From an uncultured Clostridia bacterium (GTDB lineage: Bacteria > Bacillota > Clostridia > Oscillospirales > Oscillospiraceae): 64,000 nt of DNA. Shown piece by piece: positions 1 to 7,980 of this stretch. The notes beneath the pieces are model-generated. The model did no database searches and was not told the origin of the DNA. It was given only the letters and a program-made list of their open reading frames with translations. The DNA is taken from the NCBI GenBank assembly GCA_947644595.1, contig CANSAE010000002.1:393820-457819 (forward strand). Direction: 5' to 3'. The translations under genes were made by a program, and so were the position numbers. Every line of letters starts with the position of its first letter. The first letter of the stretch is position 1.

Positions 1-595
1 GTTCTGCGCCAGGCTGCCGGCTGATATACACCACCAAAGCGATGAGCATGAAAAACAGCGCGGGCATGGCAATGGTGGAGAATTTCTCGATACCGCCGGA
101 CACGCCGCCCATGAGGATCGCGCCGGTGATGAGGGCAAACAGTGCCGTGAACAGAATTATAGACCAAGGGGCAGTGGTGAAGCTTTGGAAAAATGTTTCG
201 CCATGGCCCAAAAAGCCCGTACCGCCGAAGGCTTCCACAAAAAAACCCAGGCAGTACCGCAGGCATAGTCCGCCCAGCACGCAGTAATAGGACACCACGA
301 TGGTGCCGGAGATGACGCCCATGTATCCCACCTCCGGGTGCCGGCTGTCCAGCTTTCGGAAAGCGCTCACCGCGCTGCGGCCGGTTTTGCGGCCGATGGC
401 CATTTCCGCCATGAGCATGGCAAAGCCTACTGCTACTGTCAGAATGATGTAAATCAGTAAAAAGGCAAAACCGCCGTTGGCTCCCATTTTAAATGGAAAG
501 CCCCATAGATTTCCCAAACCCACGGCGCTGCCGATGGCAGCCATGAGGAAGCCCAGGCTGCTGCCCCAGCTTCCTCGGTGATGATGCTTTTCCAT
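1..595 (-). CDS. sodium:neurotransmitter symporter family transporter (5' part only)
   Basis: The gene reads off the left edge, so only the first ~198 residues are present. Near the N-terminus the translation has the SNF signature AIGSAVGLGNLWGFPFKMG, followed by GGFAFLLIYIILT and further hydrophobic segments (about five membrane spans visible). Members of this family are Na+-coupled amino acid symporters in the cytoplasmic membrane; the substrate cannot be read from this part. Start ATG at 595 was chosen because GGAGG lies just upstream (602-606). It is divergent from the hydroxyacid dehydrogenase at 733. Confidence 0.9.
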   Translation of the reverse strand, partial: MEKHHHRGSWGSSLGFLMAAIGSAVGLGNLWGFPFKMGANGGFAFLLIYIILTVAVGFAMLMAEMAIGRKTGRSAVSAFRKLDSRHPEVGYMGVISGTIVVSYYCVLGGLCLRYCLGFFVEAFGGTGFLGHGETFFQSFTTAPWSIILFTALFALITGAILMGGVSGGIEKFSTIAMPALFFMLIALVVYISRQPGAE

Positions 596-640
596 ATTGA
601 ATCCTCCAAATCCGTTTGTCCCATCTTATGCTGATTTTCC

Positions 641-669
641 TTGCTTATTCCGTGGAACTGCTCTATGAT
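641..669 (+). promoter_or_regulatory. promoter of hydroxyacid dehydrogenase gene
   Basis: TTGCTT (641-646) and TATGAT (664-669) are separated by 17 bp in the divergent intergenic region, pointing at the gene starting at 733. Confidence 0.55.
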
Positions 670-732
670 AAGAGCAGTTCCCTTTTCAACAGAAAGACGA
701 TGTGATTGTACCAGAATATGGGAGGTTTTGCA

Positions 733-1719
733 ATGGTTGAAATTAAAAATTTGTTGATTTATTTCCCTGCGGGTGAAAAATTTAAAGAAGAGTTGAGAGA
801 AATTCTTCCGAAAACAAAAATTTTTCACTGCTCTGAAACTGATATTACCCCGGAAGCGGTTCGAGAGGCGGATGTGATCTTCGGCAATGTCCCCCATGGA
901 CTGCTGGAGGATGTTCCGAACTTGCAATGGCTGCATCTGGCCAGCGCCGGAACAGATGGATATCTGCCGTTGCTCCAGCGGGGCGTCCTGCTTACCAACG
1001 GGACCGGCGCGTATAACGATACAATCGCTGAGCATATGCTGGCACTGACCGGTGCATTGTGTATCCGCCTTCCGGCGTACGTTCGGCAGCAGGCGGAGCA
1101 TGTATGGCAGCGGGCTGGCTGGTCAGGGTATATCATGGACTCCACTGTGGTCATTCTTGGGTGCGGAAACATCGGCTGTGCCTATGCCCGGCGGATGAAG
1201 GCCCTGGGGGCGCATACCATCGGAGTGCGCAGAAGTCCCGGCCCGGCGCCGGAGGGCGTGGATGAGGTTTACACCATGGAGGAATTGGATGCTGTTTTGC
1301 CCCGGGCGGATATTGTGACGATGGTCATGCCCGGTACTCCGGAAACGAAAGGGCTGATGGATGCTCGGCGCATTGGCTTGATGAAGGACGGGGCCTTGCT
1401 GCTCAATGTAGGCCGGGGCAATGCACTGGACCCAGACGCCCTGTATCATGGGCTTACGTCCGGAAAATTAGGCGGCGCCGCCATTGATGTGGCATACCGG
1501 GAGCCCCTGCCGGCGGATGACCGGCTGTGGGATGCGCCGAACCTGTTGATCACGCCTCATGTGGCTGGCGGCTGGAATTTGGATGCTGTGAGTGCCAATC
1601 CGTTTATGATCCGGCAGGTATGCAAGGTGTTTTCGGAGAATCTGACGCAATTTTTAGCGGATATGCCTATGCCCAATGCGGTAGACCCGGAAACGGGGTA
1701 CACAAGATCCCGGAGATAA
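733..1719 (+). CDS. D-2-hydroxyacid dehydrogenase, NAD(P)-dependent
   Basis: A 328-residue D-isomer-specific 2-hydroxyacid dehydrogenase. The Rossmann motif GCGNIG sits near residue 144, and the family catalytic triad is recognisable as Arg in NVGRGN, Glu in REPLP and His in TPHVAGG. The family reduces 2-oxoacids to D-2-hydroxyacids in the cytoplasm; the actual substrate (for example glyoxylate, hydroxypyruvate or a branched 2-oxoacid) cannot be deduced. The ATG at 733 is preferred over an upstream in-frame ATG at 706 because GGAGG occurs at 721-725 with 7-nt spacing. It is followed by a separate promoter, so it is probably monocistronic. Confidence 0.88.
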   Translation: MVEIKNLLIYFPAGEKFKEELREILPKTKIFHCSETDITPEAVREADVIFGNVPHGLLEDVPNLQWLHLASAGTDGYLPLLQRGVLLTNGTGAYNDTIAEHMLALTGALCIRLPAYVRQQAEHVWQRAGWSGYIMDSTVVILGCGNIGCAYARRMKALGAHTIGVRRSPGPAPEGVDEVYTMEELDAVLPRADIVTMVMPGTPETKGLMDARRIGLMKDGALLLNVGRGNALDPDALYHGLTSGKLGGAAIDVAYREPLPADDRLWDAPNLLITPHVAGGWNLDAVSANPFMIRQVCKVFSENLTQFLADMPMPNAVDPETGYTRSRR

Positions 1720-1731
1720 TTCCATCATGAC

Positions 1732-1759
1732 TTGCAATTTTCCAAGTAACTGGTATAAT
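1732..1759 (+). promoter_or_regulatory. promoter of phosphoribosyltransferase-tadA pair
   Basis: TTGCAA (1732-1737), 16-bp spacer, TATAAT (1754-1759) with a TG extension two bases upstream. It lies 57 bp before the start at 1817. Confidence 0.65.
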
Positions 1760-1816
1760 AAGCGGTGAATTATGTTTGGGGCGGCACCCCACAAAATCAT
1801 GAGGAGGAATCCCGAA

Positions 1817-2374
1817 ATGACGTATGAGATCGACATAGCCGGTCTAAAGCGAAATCTTCCCCTGTGCCCGTTGAACGATACGCTCTCCATTGGCGCTTTT
1901 GTGATGTTCGGGGATGTGGAATTGACGGTCCACTGTGCGGCCGAACTGCTGAAAATCGCACCGGACTATGATTATATGATCGCGCCGGAGGCGAAGGCCA
2001 TTCCTTTGATTTATGAGATGGCCCGGCAGTCCGGGGCAGAAAAATATTTTGTTGCCCGAAAAAAGGCCAAAGCCTATATGCAGGGTGTTTTTGAAGTGGA
2101 GGTACAATCCATCACTACTGCCGGCAGCCAGACCCTGGTGCTGGACCAGATGGATGCAGAGTTTTTGAAAGGCAAGCGGGTGCTCATCATTGATGATGTC
2201 ATCTCCACCGGAGAATCCCTGCGGGCAATGGAGGCCTTGTGCGAAAAAGCCGGCGCGGTTGTGACCGGGAAGATCGCTGTATTGGCGGAGGGGGATGCCT
2301 TCTATCGGGAAGATATTACCGTTTTGGCCCAATTGCCTCTGTTCAAGCCTGATGGCACACCTCTTCAAGGCTGA
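1817..2374 (+). CDS. purine-type phosphoribosyltransferase (adenine/xanthine PRTase-like)
   Basis: A 185-residue type I phosphoribosyltransferase. The PRPP-binding loop VLIIDDVISTGES is at about residues 117-129, with the PEAKAIPL segment typical of adenine/xanthine PRTases before it. Such enzymes salvage free bases to nucleotides using PRPP in the cytoplasm. The start has an excellent GAGGAGG site (1801-1807). The stop codon overlaps the tadA start (TGATG), so the two are translationally coupled; pairing with a deaminase fits nucleobase/tRNA metabolism. Base specificity is not certain; the length fits apt or xpt. Confidence 0.8.
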   Translation: MTYEIDIAGLKRNLPLCPLNDTLSIGAFVMFGDVELTVHCAAELLKIAPDYDYMIAPEAKAIPLIYEMARQSGAEKYFVARKKAKAYMQGVFEVEVQSITTAGSQTLVLDQMDAEFLKGKRVLIIDDVISTGESLRAMEALCEKAGAVVTGKIAVLAEGDAFYREDITVLAQLPLFKPDGTPLQG

Positions 2375-2829
2375 TGCCGGACAGGGAAGTCTATATGCGT
2401 CGGGCATTGGGACTGGCAAAAGAAGCGGCGTGCGCGGGAGAAGTCCCTGTGGGCTGCGTGATCGCGGGACCGGATGGGGAAATCATCGGCCGTGGCCGGA
2501 ACTTCCGGGAAGAGACCGGAGATGCCTCTGCCCACGCGGAACTGCTGGCCATCCGGGAAGCCTGCAGCGTGGTAGGGGACTGGCGCCTGGAAGGCTGCAC
2601 CCTGTATGTGACGCTGGAACCCTGCCCCATGTGTGCCGGCGCGATCATCAACAGCCGTATTCCTACTGTGGTGTACGGTGCAAAGGATGCGTTGACTGGC
2701 TCCTGCGGCAGCGTACTGAATTTATTCGAGGAGCGGTACGGACACAAGCCTGCTATTTACGGCGGCGTACTGAAAGAGGAATGCGCTCGCGTGATGAGCG
2801 ACTTTTTCCGGGAAATTCGGGAGAAATAA
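2374..2829 (+). CDS. tadA: tRNA-specific adenosine deaminase TadA
   Basis: 151 residues with the zinc-dependent cytidine/adenosine deaminase signature: HAE (in AHAELLAI, around residue 54) provides a zinc ligand and the catalytic Glu, and PCPMCAGA provides the two Cys ligands. TadA converts A34 to inosine in tRNA-Arg(ACG), an essential step in wobble decoding. Length and motif spacing match bacterial TadA, though guanine-type deaminases are related. It starts inside the stop codon of the preceding gene and is followed at once by a terminator hairpin. Confidence 0.9.
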   Translation: MPDREVYMRRALGLAKEAACAGEVPVGCVIAGPDGEIIGRGRNFREETGDASAHAELLAIREACSVVGDWRLEGCTLYVTLEPCPMCAGAIINSRIPTVVYGAKDALTGSCGSVLNLFEERYGHKPAIYGGVLKEECARVMSDFFREIREK

Positions 2830-2831
2830 AA

Positions 2832-2862
2832 CCGTCCACCCATTACGGGTGGACGGTTTTTT
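2832..2862. terminator. bidirectional intrinsic terminator
   Basis: A perfect 10-bp stem (CCGTCCACCC 2832-2841 with GGGTGGACGG 2847-2856) and a T6 tail end the tadA transcript. The last codons and stop of the convergent GIY-YIG gene lie within it. Confidence 0.9.
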
Positions 2863-3196
2863 GCATCTGCTCATTCAGAGAATGTGGTGTTCCCGGTAAG
2901 GGGACATAGGTTTCTCCGGACAATTGGGGACAAAGGGACAGCAATAGTCCGGGAGAACGGATCAGGCAGACTTTGTCCCGCCGTTCCAGATGCTTGATGG
3001 CGTATTCCAAACGGGCGGCAGCGCTGCGAGTCTCTGCCTGCCAGAGCATTACCAGAGACACGGGCCTGTGACGGGCCGTATACTTTGCACCGCCTTTGAG
3101 GAGCCCCAGATGTTGACGCATCCGGCGGGATATGTCTGTGGTGAAGCCGGTATACAGAGTATCATCTGCGCAGCGGAGGGTATAGACATAATACAT
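2843..3196 (-). CDS. GIY-YIG nuclease-like protein (YhbQ/UPF0213 type)
   Basis: A 117-residue single-domain protein. The N-terminus YYVYTLRC followed by LYTGFTTDISRR is the GIY-YIG core with its Arg. This small stand-alone family is widespread; some members have nuclease activity, but the physiological role is poorly defined. The ATG overlaps the TAA of the sulfatase upstream (TAATG), so translation is probably coupled. The C-terminus runs into the shared terminator hairpin and is longer than the compact family core. Confidence 0.85.
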   Translation of the reverse strand: MYYVYTLRCADDTLYTGFTTDISRRMRQHLGLLKGGAKYTARHRPVSLVMLWQAETRSAAARLEYAIKHLERRDKVCLIRSPGLLLSLCPQLSGETYVPLPGTPHSLNEQMQKTVHP

Positions 3197-5436
3197 TATT
3201 GGATCACCGGCCCGTCCTGCGTGGTGCTTTCCGTCTGGGAGGCATCCTCAGGCGGCGGAACGTCAATGGGAGGGTCCTCGGGCTCGGTTTCCGGAGGGAT
3301 GTTCAAATCAGGCTCCGGTGGGGTCTCCGGGTCTGTTTCCGGTGGGACCTCGCCGATTTCACCCTCTCCCTCAACGGGGACAGAACCCACGGGTTGTTCG
3401 TCCTCCTTGCCGGTACCGTTCCAATCTTCCTCAGAGATCCAGGCATTGGTGTTCACGCGCACCGCCTCTTTTCCGAACACAAAATTGTAATAGGCGGTGT
3501 TCAAAATGTCTGTAGAAATGGTCATCCGGTTTTTTACCAGCCGAATCATGTTGTCCAGATAGCCCGGCGAAACAGTGCTCTCGTCTACCAGCCAGGTGGC
3601 GGAATTGGTGTTGGCGTCGAACCATACCTTTTCCGTGAGGAAGCTCTGGTCCGCCAGAATGGCGATATGGGTACCGCCGGAGAATACGTCTGTGCCGGCC
3701 AGCAGACGGGAGTCGTAGTCAAATCCCCAGAGATTCAAAATGGTGGGCAGAACGTCCACATTGCAGCAGTATTCATCTACCACAATGGGTTCTTCCAGCC
3801 CGCCGACCCAAAAGATGAGGGTATCTTTATAGGACTCGAAGTAGTCCACATCATGCCCGATGAGGTCACCGTATTCCTGCGTAGTCAGACCATAGGGAAA
3901 GTGGTCCCCGGCCAGGACGATGGCGGTACGGTCCGCCACGCCGGCCTGTTCCAGCTGCTCCATGAGATAGGCCATGGCCTTCTCCAGTTCCAGATTGCAG
4001 GCCAGATAGCACTTTTCTGTCTGAGAATAGGGGAGGTCCTTCACAGCATCCCAGTTCCGGATGGCCATGGGATTGGCCAGGTCGTATTTATAGTGGCCGG
4101 AGAAGGTCATGTAATAGGCGTTGAATTGGCGCTGGCCGATGTAATCCGGAACGGACTGTTCCATCATCTCCAGGTCGGAGCTGGGCCAACCAGTGGTGAA
4201 GCTCATACCGGCCCCGGCGAACTTCATTTTATAGCCCATGTTGGGGTGAGACTCCTGTCGGCCGTAGTATTCGCCGGTGTTGTTGTGGTAGCCGTAGCTG
4301 ATGACGTTTCTCTGTTCATGGAAGATATTCCCCAGGCACATGGGCAGATAGCTGTCCCGGGAAGCGTAGAAGCTGGAGGCGGTCTTACCACGGGTCTTAT
4401 CGGGATACAAACCTTGGAGAAGGGTATATTCCCCGTCAGTGGTGGTGTTGGGGAAGGTATTGTAGTAATTGTTGAAAAGGATGCCCTCGTGGCTGAGTTT
4501 CCACAGCGTGGGAGTCAGTTCCCGGTCAATGGCGGCGGTGGAGAAGGATTCGGCGCACAGGACAATTAAATTGTAGTCTTTGAGCATTCCGGTATATTCG
4601 TTTTTCTGACTGCCGGAAAGGCGGCTGCAATAGTCGTTGATTTCCCGGATACGCTCATCCTCCGTCATGGCGGACAGCGCATCAAAATCAATATCCAGCA
4701 CATTGTAGCCGTACTGGGTATTTTTGGGCTGCTCGTCCTCATCTGCTGTCAGGTAGCCGGTCCGGTCATTGTTCTGGAACATGTGCTGGAATTCCAGACG
4801 GAAGGTGGTCAAAAGGCCGAAGTTCTCCGTTGTTTGCTCAGTCGTGGCATCGTTTCCGTGATAATAACTGTAGGCGGTGTAGAAGCCGGTGCCGCCCAGA
4901 CGCAGGGAAAGAAGTATGATGATATGCAGCGCCACTGCCACTGTGAGCACCCACAAGCGGGAAGCATTGCGGTTTTGCTCAAATAGTTCCCCGGCGAATT
5001 TCCGCAGCAGGCACAAAACAGGAATTGGCGCAAGGGTGAGGAGCAATATTGGGAGATGTTCCCGAATGGTGGCGAACATCTCTTTCCAGAAGTTGGTGAT
5101 GGCATTGCCGCCCAGTGCGACCATGGACAGGGAATACATGCCGCCGAAAATGTAATAGTATATCATCTGGGACAAATACAACGCGCAGAGAAAGCAGAGG
5201 ATGGCCGTCGTCACATTGGCGTTGGTCCGCCGGGACAACAAGGCCGTTGCTGCGGACAGCACACAGGCGATCACTGCCGAAAAGCCCAGAATATATAAAA
5301 ACCGCCCAGTGAAGGTCCGGAAGATCACAATATGGAGCAATGTTTCCAGATAAATCAGACATACTAACCAGAACAGTATATGAAACAGGCTGAGGCACGG
5401 GATGCTCCGCGGGCTTGTGGATATAGGTTCGTGCAA
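3196..5436 (-). CDS. LtaS-like membrane sulfatase (alkaline phosphatase superfamily)
   Basis: A protein of ~746 residues: about five N-terminal membrane spans, then an extracellular sulfatase domain. Visible active-site elements are AESF (metal-binding Glu), NTTTDGEYT (nucleophilic Thr region), FSGHY and AGDHFPY. The family includes lipoteichoic acid synthases and phosphoglycerol transferases; which polymer is made here is not shown. The last ~50 residues are a Pro/Glu/Asp-rich tail. A GTG at 5445 would sit inside the ribosome site AGGAGG (5450-5445), so the TTG at 5436 (8-nt spacing) is preferred. Confidence 0.85.
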   Translation of the reverse strand: MHEPISTSPRSIPCLSLFHILFWLVCLIYLETLLHIVIFRTFTGRFLYILGFSAVIACVLSAATALLSRRTNANVTTAILCFLCALYLSQMIYYYIFGGMYSLSMVALGGNAITNFWKEMFATIREHLPILLLTLAPIPVLCLLRKFAGELFEQNRNASRLWVLTVAVALHIIILLSLRLGGTGFYTAYSYYHGNDATTEQTTENFGLLTTFRLEFQHMFQNNDRTGYLTADEDEQPKNTQYGYNVLDIDFDALSAMTEDERIREINDYCSRLSGSQKNEYTGMLKDYNLIVLCAESFSTAAIDRELTPTLWKLSHEGILFNNYYNTFPNTTTDGEYTLLQGLYPDKTRGKTASSFYASRDSYLPMCLGNIFHEQRNVISYGYHNNTGEYYGRQESHPNMGYKMKFAGAGMSFTTGWPSSDLEMMEQSVPDYIGQRQFNAYYMTFSGHYKYDLANPMAIRNWDAVKDLPYSQTEKCYLACNLELEKAMAYLMEQLEQAGVADRTAIVLAGDHFPYGLTTQEYGDLIGHDVDYFESYKDTLIFWVGGLEEPIVVDEYCCNVDVLPTILNLWGFDYDSRLLAGTDVFSGGTHIAILADQSFLTEKVWFDANTNSATWLVDESTVSPGYLDNMIRLVKNRMTISTDILNTAYYNFVFGKEAVRVNTNAWISEEDWNGTGKEDEQPVGSVPVEGEGEIGEVPPETDPETPPEPDLNIPPETEPEDPPIDVPPPEDASQTESTTQDGPVIQ

Positions 5437-5585
5437 CGGGGACACCTCCTGAAAGGCTCGGTTCTATCAGACAGCAAAAACCGAAAAGGTCCTAAATTCA
5501 ATGAATCATTATAGTAGCTTGCATATTTAAATACAACTAAAAAATTATGAATTTCTCATTAAATTTCTCCCAAACCGGAAAAAGC

Positions 5586-5614
5586 TTGAGAATCCGGCGA
5601 TCCGGTGCTATAGT
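5586..5614 (+). promoter_or_regulatory. promoter of NAGPA-domain gene pair
   Basis: TTGAGA (5586-5591), 17-bp spacer, TATAGT (5609-5614) with an extended TG (5606-5607). The ~150 bp on its left are AT-rich and show no gene. Confidence 0.7.
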
Positions 5615-5644
5615 AAAAAGAGTTTTTGGGAAAGGAAATGCCCG

Positions 5645-6679
5645 ATGGATGAGACAAAGAAAAAAACCGACAGAATCAAGGCGGGGACTGTAGTCAAGAG
5701 GTGCCTGCTGATGCTACTGGTGACGATATTGCTGCTGATATTTGCCCTGTACGGCGTGATGTTCGTATTGGCGAAGGGACCTTCGCCCCATGCCAGGGAT
5801 TTGTTCGTGATGAGTGTGCGGGAGACCAGTGCGGTGGGCTTTTTGGCGAACCTGTTTTTTTCGGAGGAAGAAATCGCTGCCATTGAGGCGGGAAAAAATG
5901 CGCAGGCAGAGCTTGAGGACACGGATACGACCCTGATCCAGGTGGGAGACCGGACGGATGACTACGGACTGGCGGACGATGACGGCGACGGGATCATTCT
6001 GGAGCATGTCAGCGGTCCCGGCTATCTGGGCTATATGATGGTGGTGCTGGACCCCAGCCGTATGATGATGGGCACGCCCTCGTCCTTCGGCGGGAAGGGG
6101 CTCACCGTGGAGCAGATGGTGGAGACCTATGACTGCGTGGCCGGCGTGAATGGCGGAGGTTTCGACGACCCCGGCGGCCAGGGCGATGGGGGCATCCCCA
6201 TCGGCATGACCATCGTGGACGGCAAGGTGCATTACGCCTCCGAGGGCATGAGCTATCCCTTTGTGGGGTTTGACAGCGGATATATCCTGCACACTGGGAA
6301 CATGACGCCCCAGCAGGCTCGGGAAAAGGAAATTCAATTCGGCTGCAGCTTCGGCCCGGTGCTGGTGAGCAATGGGGAACCTCTGGATACCAGCACCCTG
6401 GCCTCCGGCGTGAATCCCCGCACGGCCATCGGCCAGCGAGCGGACGGCGCGGTTTTGCTGCTGGTCATCGAAGGCCGGCAGGCCCGGAGCCTGGGGGCTA
6501 CCTATGCCGACCTTGCGGACGTGATGCTCCAATACGGCGCGGTGAACGCCTGCAATCTGGACGGCGGGTCCTCGTCCATGCTGTGGTTCGAGGACGGATA
6601 TGTGAACAACTGTGCGTCGGTGATCGGCATCCGGCCCATCCCAACGGCGTTTCTGGTGCAGAAGGAGGGGCGGGCATGA
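5645..6679 (+). CDS. phosphodiester glycosidase (NAGPA-domain) membrane-anchored protein
   Basis: 344 residues with an N-terminal signal anchor (about residues 18-42) and an extracellular NAGPA/phosphodiester glycosidase domain. Diagnostic stretches are VNGGGFD and, near the C-terminus, NLDGGSSSML. The family cleaves or modifies phosphodiester-linked sugars, and in Firmicutes it is usually tied to exopolysaccharide or teichoic-acid turnover. The substrate is unknown. It is translationally coupled (ATGA) with the next gene, a second anchored extracellular protein, so the two probably act together at the cell surface. Confidence 0.82.
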   Translation: MDETKKKTDRIKAGTVVKRCLLMLLVTILLLIFALYGVMFVLAKGPSPHARDLFVMSVRETSAVGFLANLFFSEEEIAAIEAGKNAQAELEDTDTTLIQVGDRTDDYGLADDDGDGIILEHVSGPGYLGYMMVVLDPSRMMMGTPSSFGGKGLTVEQMVETYDCVAGVNGGGFDDPGGQGDGGIPIGMTIVDGKVHYASEGMSYPFVGFDSGYILHTGNMTPQQAREKEIQFGCSFGPVLVSNGEPLDTSTLASGVNPRTAIGQRADGAVLLLVIEGRQARSLGATYADLADVMLQYGAVNACNLDGGSSSMLWFEDGYVNNCASVIGIRPIPTAFLVQKEGRA

Positions 6680-7728
6680 AAAGTAAATTTGCAAAGGGCC
6701 TGCTCATCTATGTTCTGGTGATGTTGGTCATCATCTTTGCGGGCCTGTTTGTATTCTGGCGGTTTATTGCCGCCTATGAGCTGTCCCGCACCGACGGGGC
6801 GATGGACCGGTACATGGAAACGGCGCTGCCGGCGGAGCTGGAGCAGGCCATCACGGACTTCGTGGCAGGCCGAACGGACTTTGAGTCCGAGGAGGCCCAG
6901 ACCCGGGCCCTCGGGGAACGGCTGTCCGCCGGGACGCTCACTTACCGCAAAGACCCGGAACGCTTTGCCGAGGAGGCCCCGATGTATCTCATCCGGCTGG
7001 ACAAACAGGTGATCGGCACCGTGGAGCTGAAATCCGAGCCCGGCGGGCTGTTCAGCTTCGGGCTGTCCCGGTGGGATGTGCGGGACGCGGAGTTCGATTT
7101 GGGCGTGTTTGCGAAAACGTATACCGTGACCGCGCCGGAAGAGGCGGACATCACGGTGAACGGCGTGCGCCTCACCGAGGCGAACTGCGACATGGAACTG
7201 GGGCTGCCGGCGGTGCTGGAACCCTATGCCGGCGATTTGGGGCAGCAGCCCGGATGGGTGAATTACAGCTTTACGGCGGTAGCTCTGCCTGAAGTGCGGG
7301 TGGTCTCGGCGTCTGACGACTATTGGATGTCCCGGGATGAAGCTGCCGATGTGTTCACCGTGACGCTGCAGTGCGATTCGGAGCTGTCGGCGGAGCTGAC
7401 GGCCTATGCGGAAGCCTTCGTCCGGGCCTACATCGCGTATACGTCCAACGCCGTGGACGGACCGGGTGTCGTGCAGCAGTATCTGGTGCCGGGAAGCAGC
7501 ATGTACGAGCGGATGACCGCGTCCATGGACGGCATGAGCTGGGTCCACGGGGTGACGTCCACCATGTCGGAGCTGCAAATCGTGGGGTACGAGTACTACG
7601 GCAGCGCGGCAGTGCTGGAGGCAAACTATGTGCTGACCTCCAACGGTGTGGCGACGGACAACGACATGAAAATCATCCTGACCCTGACCGATTCCGGCTG
7701 GCGGGTGGCGAATATCGAACTGCTGTAA
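6676..7728 (+). CDS. signal-anchored extracellular protein of unknown function
   Basis: 350 residues: residues ~8-32 form a membrane anchor, and the rest is soluble and outside the cell. The last ~110 residues (AFVRAYIAYTSN...) have the helix-plus-sheet look of an NTF2-like domain ending in a typical final strand (SGWRVANIELL), which is inference. The start was chosen at ATG 6676, overlapping the previous stop and preceded by GAAGGAGG. Its only context is the preceding phosphodiester glycosidase; a partner or adaptor role at the envelope is plausible but unproven. Confidence 0.65.
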   Translation: MKSKFAKGLLIYVLVMLVIIFAGLFVFWRFIAAYELSRTDGAMDRYMETALPAELEQAITDFVAGRTDFESEEAQTRALGERLSAGTLTYRKDPERFAEEAPMYLIRLDKQVIGTVELKSEPGGLFSFGLSRWDVRDAEFDLGVFAKTYTVTAPEEADITVNGVRLTEANCDMELGLPAVLEPYAGDLGQQPGWVNYSFTAVALPEVRVVSASDDYWMSRDEAADVFTVTLQCDSELSAELTAYAEAFVRAYIAYTSNAVDGPGVVQQYLVPGSSMYERMTASMDGMSWVHGVTSTMSELQIVGYEYYGSAAVLEANYVLTSNGVATDNDMKIILTLTDSGWRVANIELL

Positions 7729-7758
7729 AAATTTTCTCGGTTTAAAGGAATAAAGTTG

Positions 7759-7787
7759 TTGACAAACCGGGGAAATGGGTGTATCTT
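7759..7787 (+). promoter_or_regulatory. promoter of the aromatic amino acid operon
   Basis: TTGACA (7759-7764), 17-bp spacer, TATCTT (7782-7787). Transcription would begin near 7794 and run through the leader peptide and attenuator. Confidence 0.8.
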
Positions 7788-7818
7788 ATTTGCAAGCTTC
7801 CAAAAGGAGTCATCATTT

Positions 7819-7899
7819 ATGAAGTTCGTCAATTTTGTGTACGCATACTTTACCTATTACTTTACGAAGAACAAAGTAATAGCGATTTGTGCTGCATAA
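7819..7899 (+). CDS. Phe/Tyr-rich leader peptide of the aro operon
   Basis: A 26-codon open frame with a good ribosome site (AAAAGGAG at 7802-7809). Residues 3-15 hold four Phe and four Tyr codons (pattern F-V-N-F-V-Y-A-Y-F-T-Y-Y-F); there is no Trp codon. Its last aromatic codons lie in the 5' arm of a hairpin, and its stop codon is 28 nt before a terminator. This is the arrangement of an attenuation leader peptide such as E. coli pheL, though the sequence is not a copy of it. The peptide itself needs no function; translation speed would be the sensor. Confidence 0.75.
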   Translation: MKFVNFVYAYFTYYFTKNKVIAICAA

Positions 7900-7965
7900 A
7901 ATACGGGCGTAATAACAAACATTCAAGAGCCGTACAGCATGATTCGCTGTGCGGCTTGATTTTTT
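7854..7965 (+). promoter_or_regulatory. transcription attenuator of the aro operon
   Basis: Three competing structures are visible. Pause hairpin 1:2 is a perfect 10-bp stem (7854-7863 with 7873-7882) overlapping Tyr13, Tyr14 and Phe15. Antiterminator 2:3 pairs 7887-7894 and 7902-7906 with 7942-7930 (13 bp including two G-U pairs, one 7-nt bulge). Terminator 3:4 pairs 7928-7938 with 7946-7956 and is followed by a T-rich tail to 7965. Stalling at Phe/Tyr codons would favour 2:3 and readthrough into aroF; a ribosome at the leader stop would mask strand 2 and allow termination. Confidence 0.75.
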
Positions 7966-7980
7966 CAGGAGGGAATACAA

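Noticed and set aside
3199..4569. 456-residue plus-strand open frame opposite the sulfatase
   Set aside because: Antisense shadow of the sulfatase; no domain and no initiation signals.
5437..5644. small gene between the sulfatase and the NAGPA gene
   Set aside because: The interval is AT-rich with many stops in all frames and carries only promoter elements.
7790..7980. T-box riboswitch upstream of aroF
   Set aside because: No specifier-loop arrangement, AG bulge or T-box consensus; the leader peptide and alternative hairpins explain the region better.
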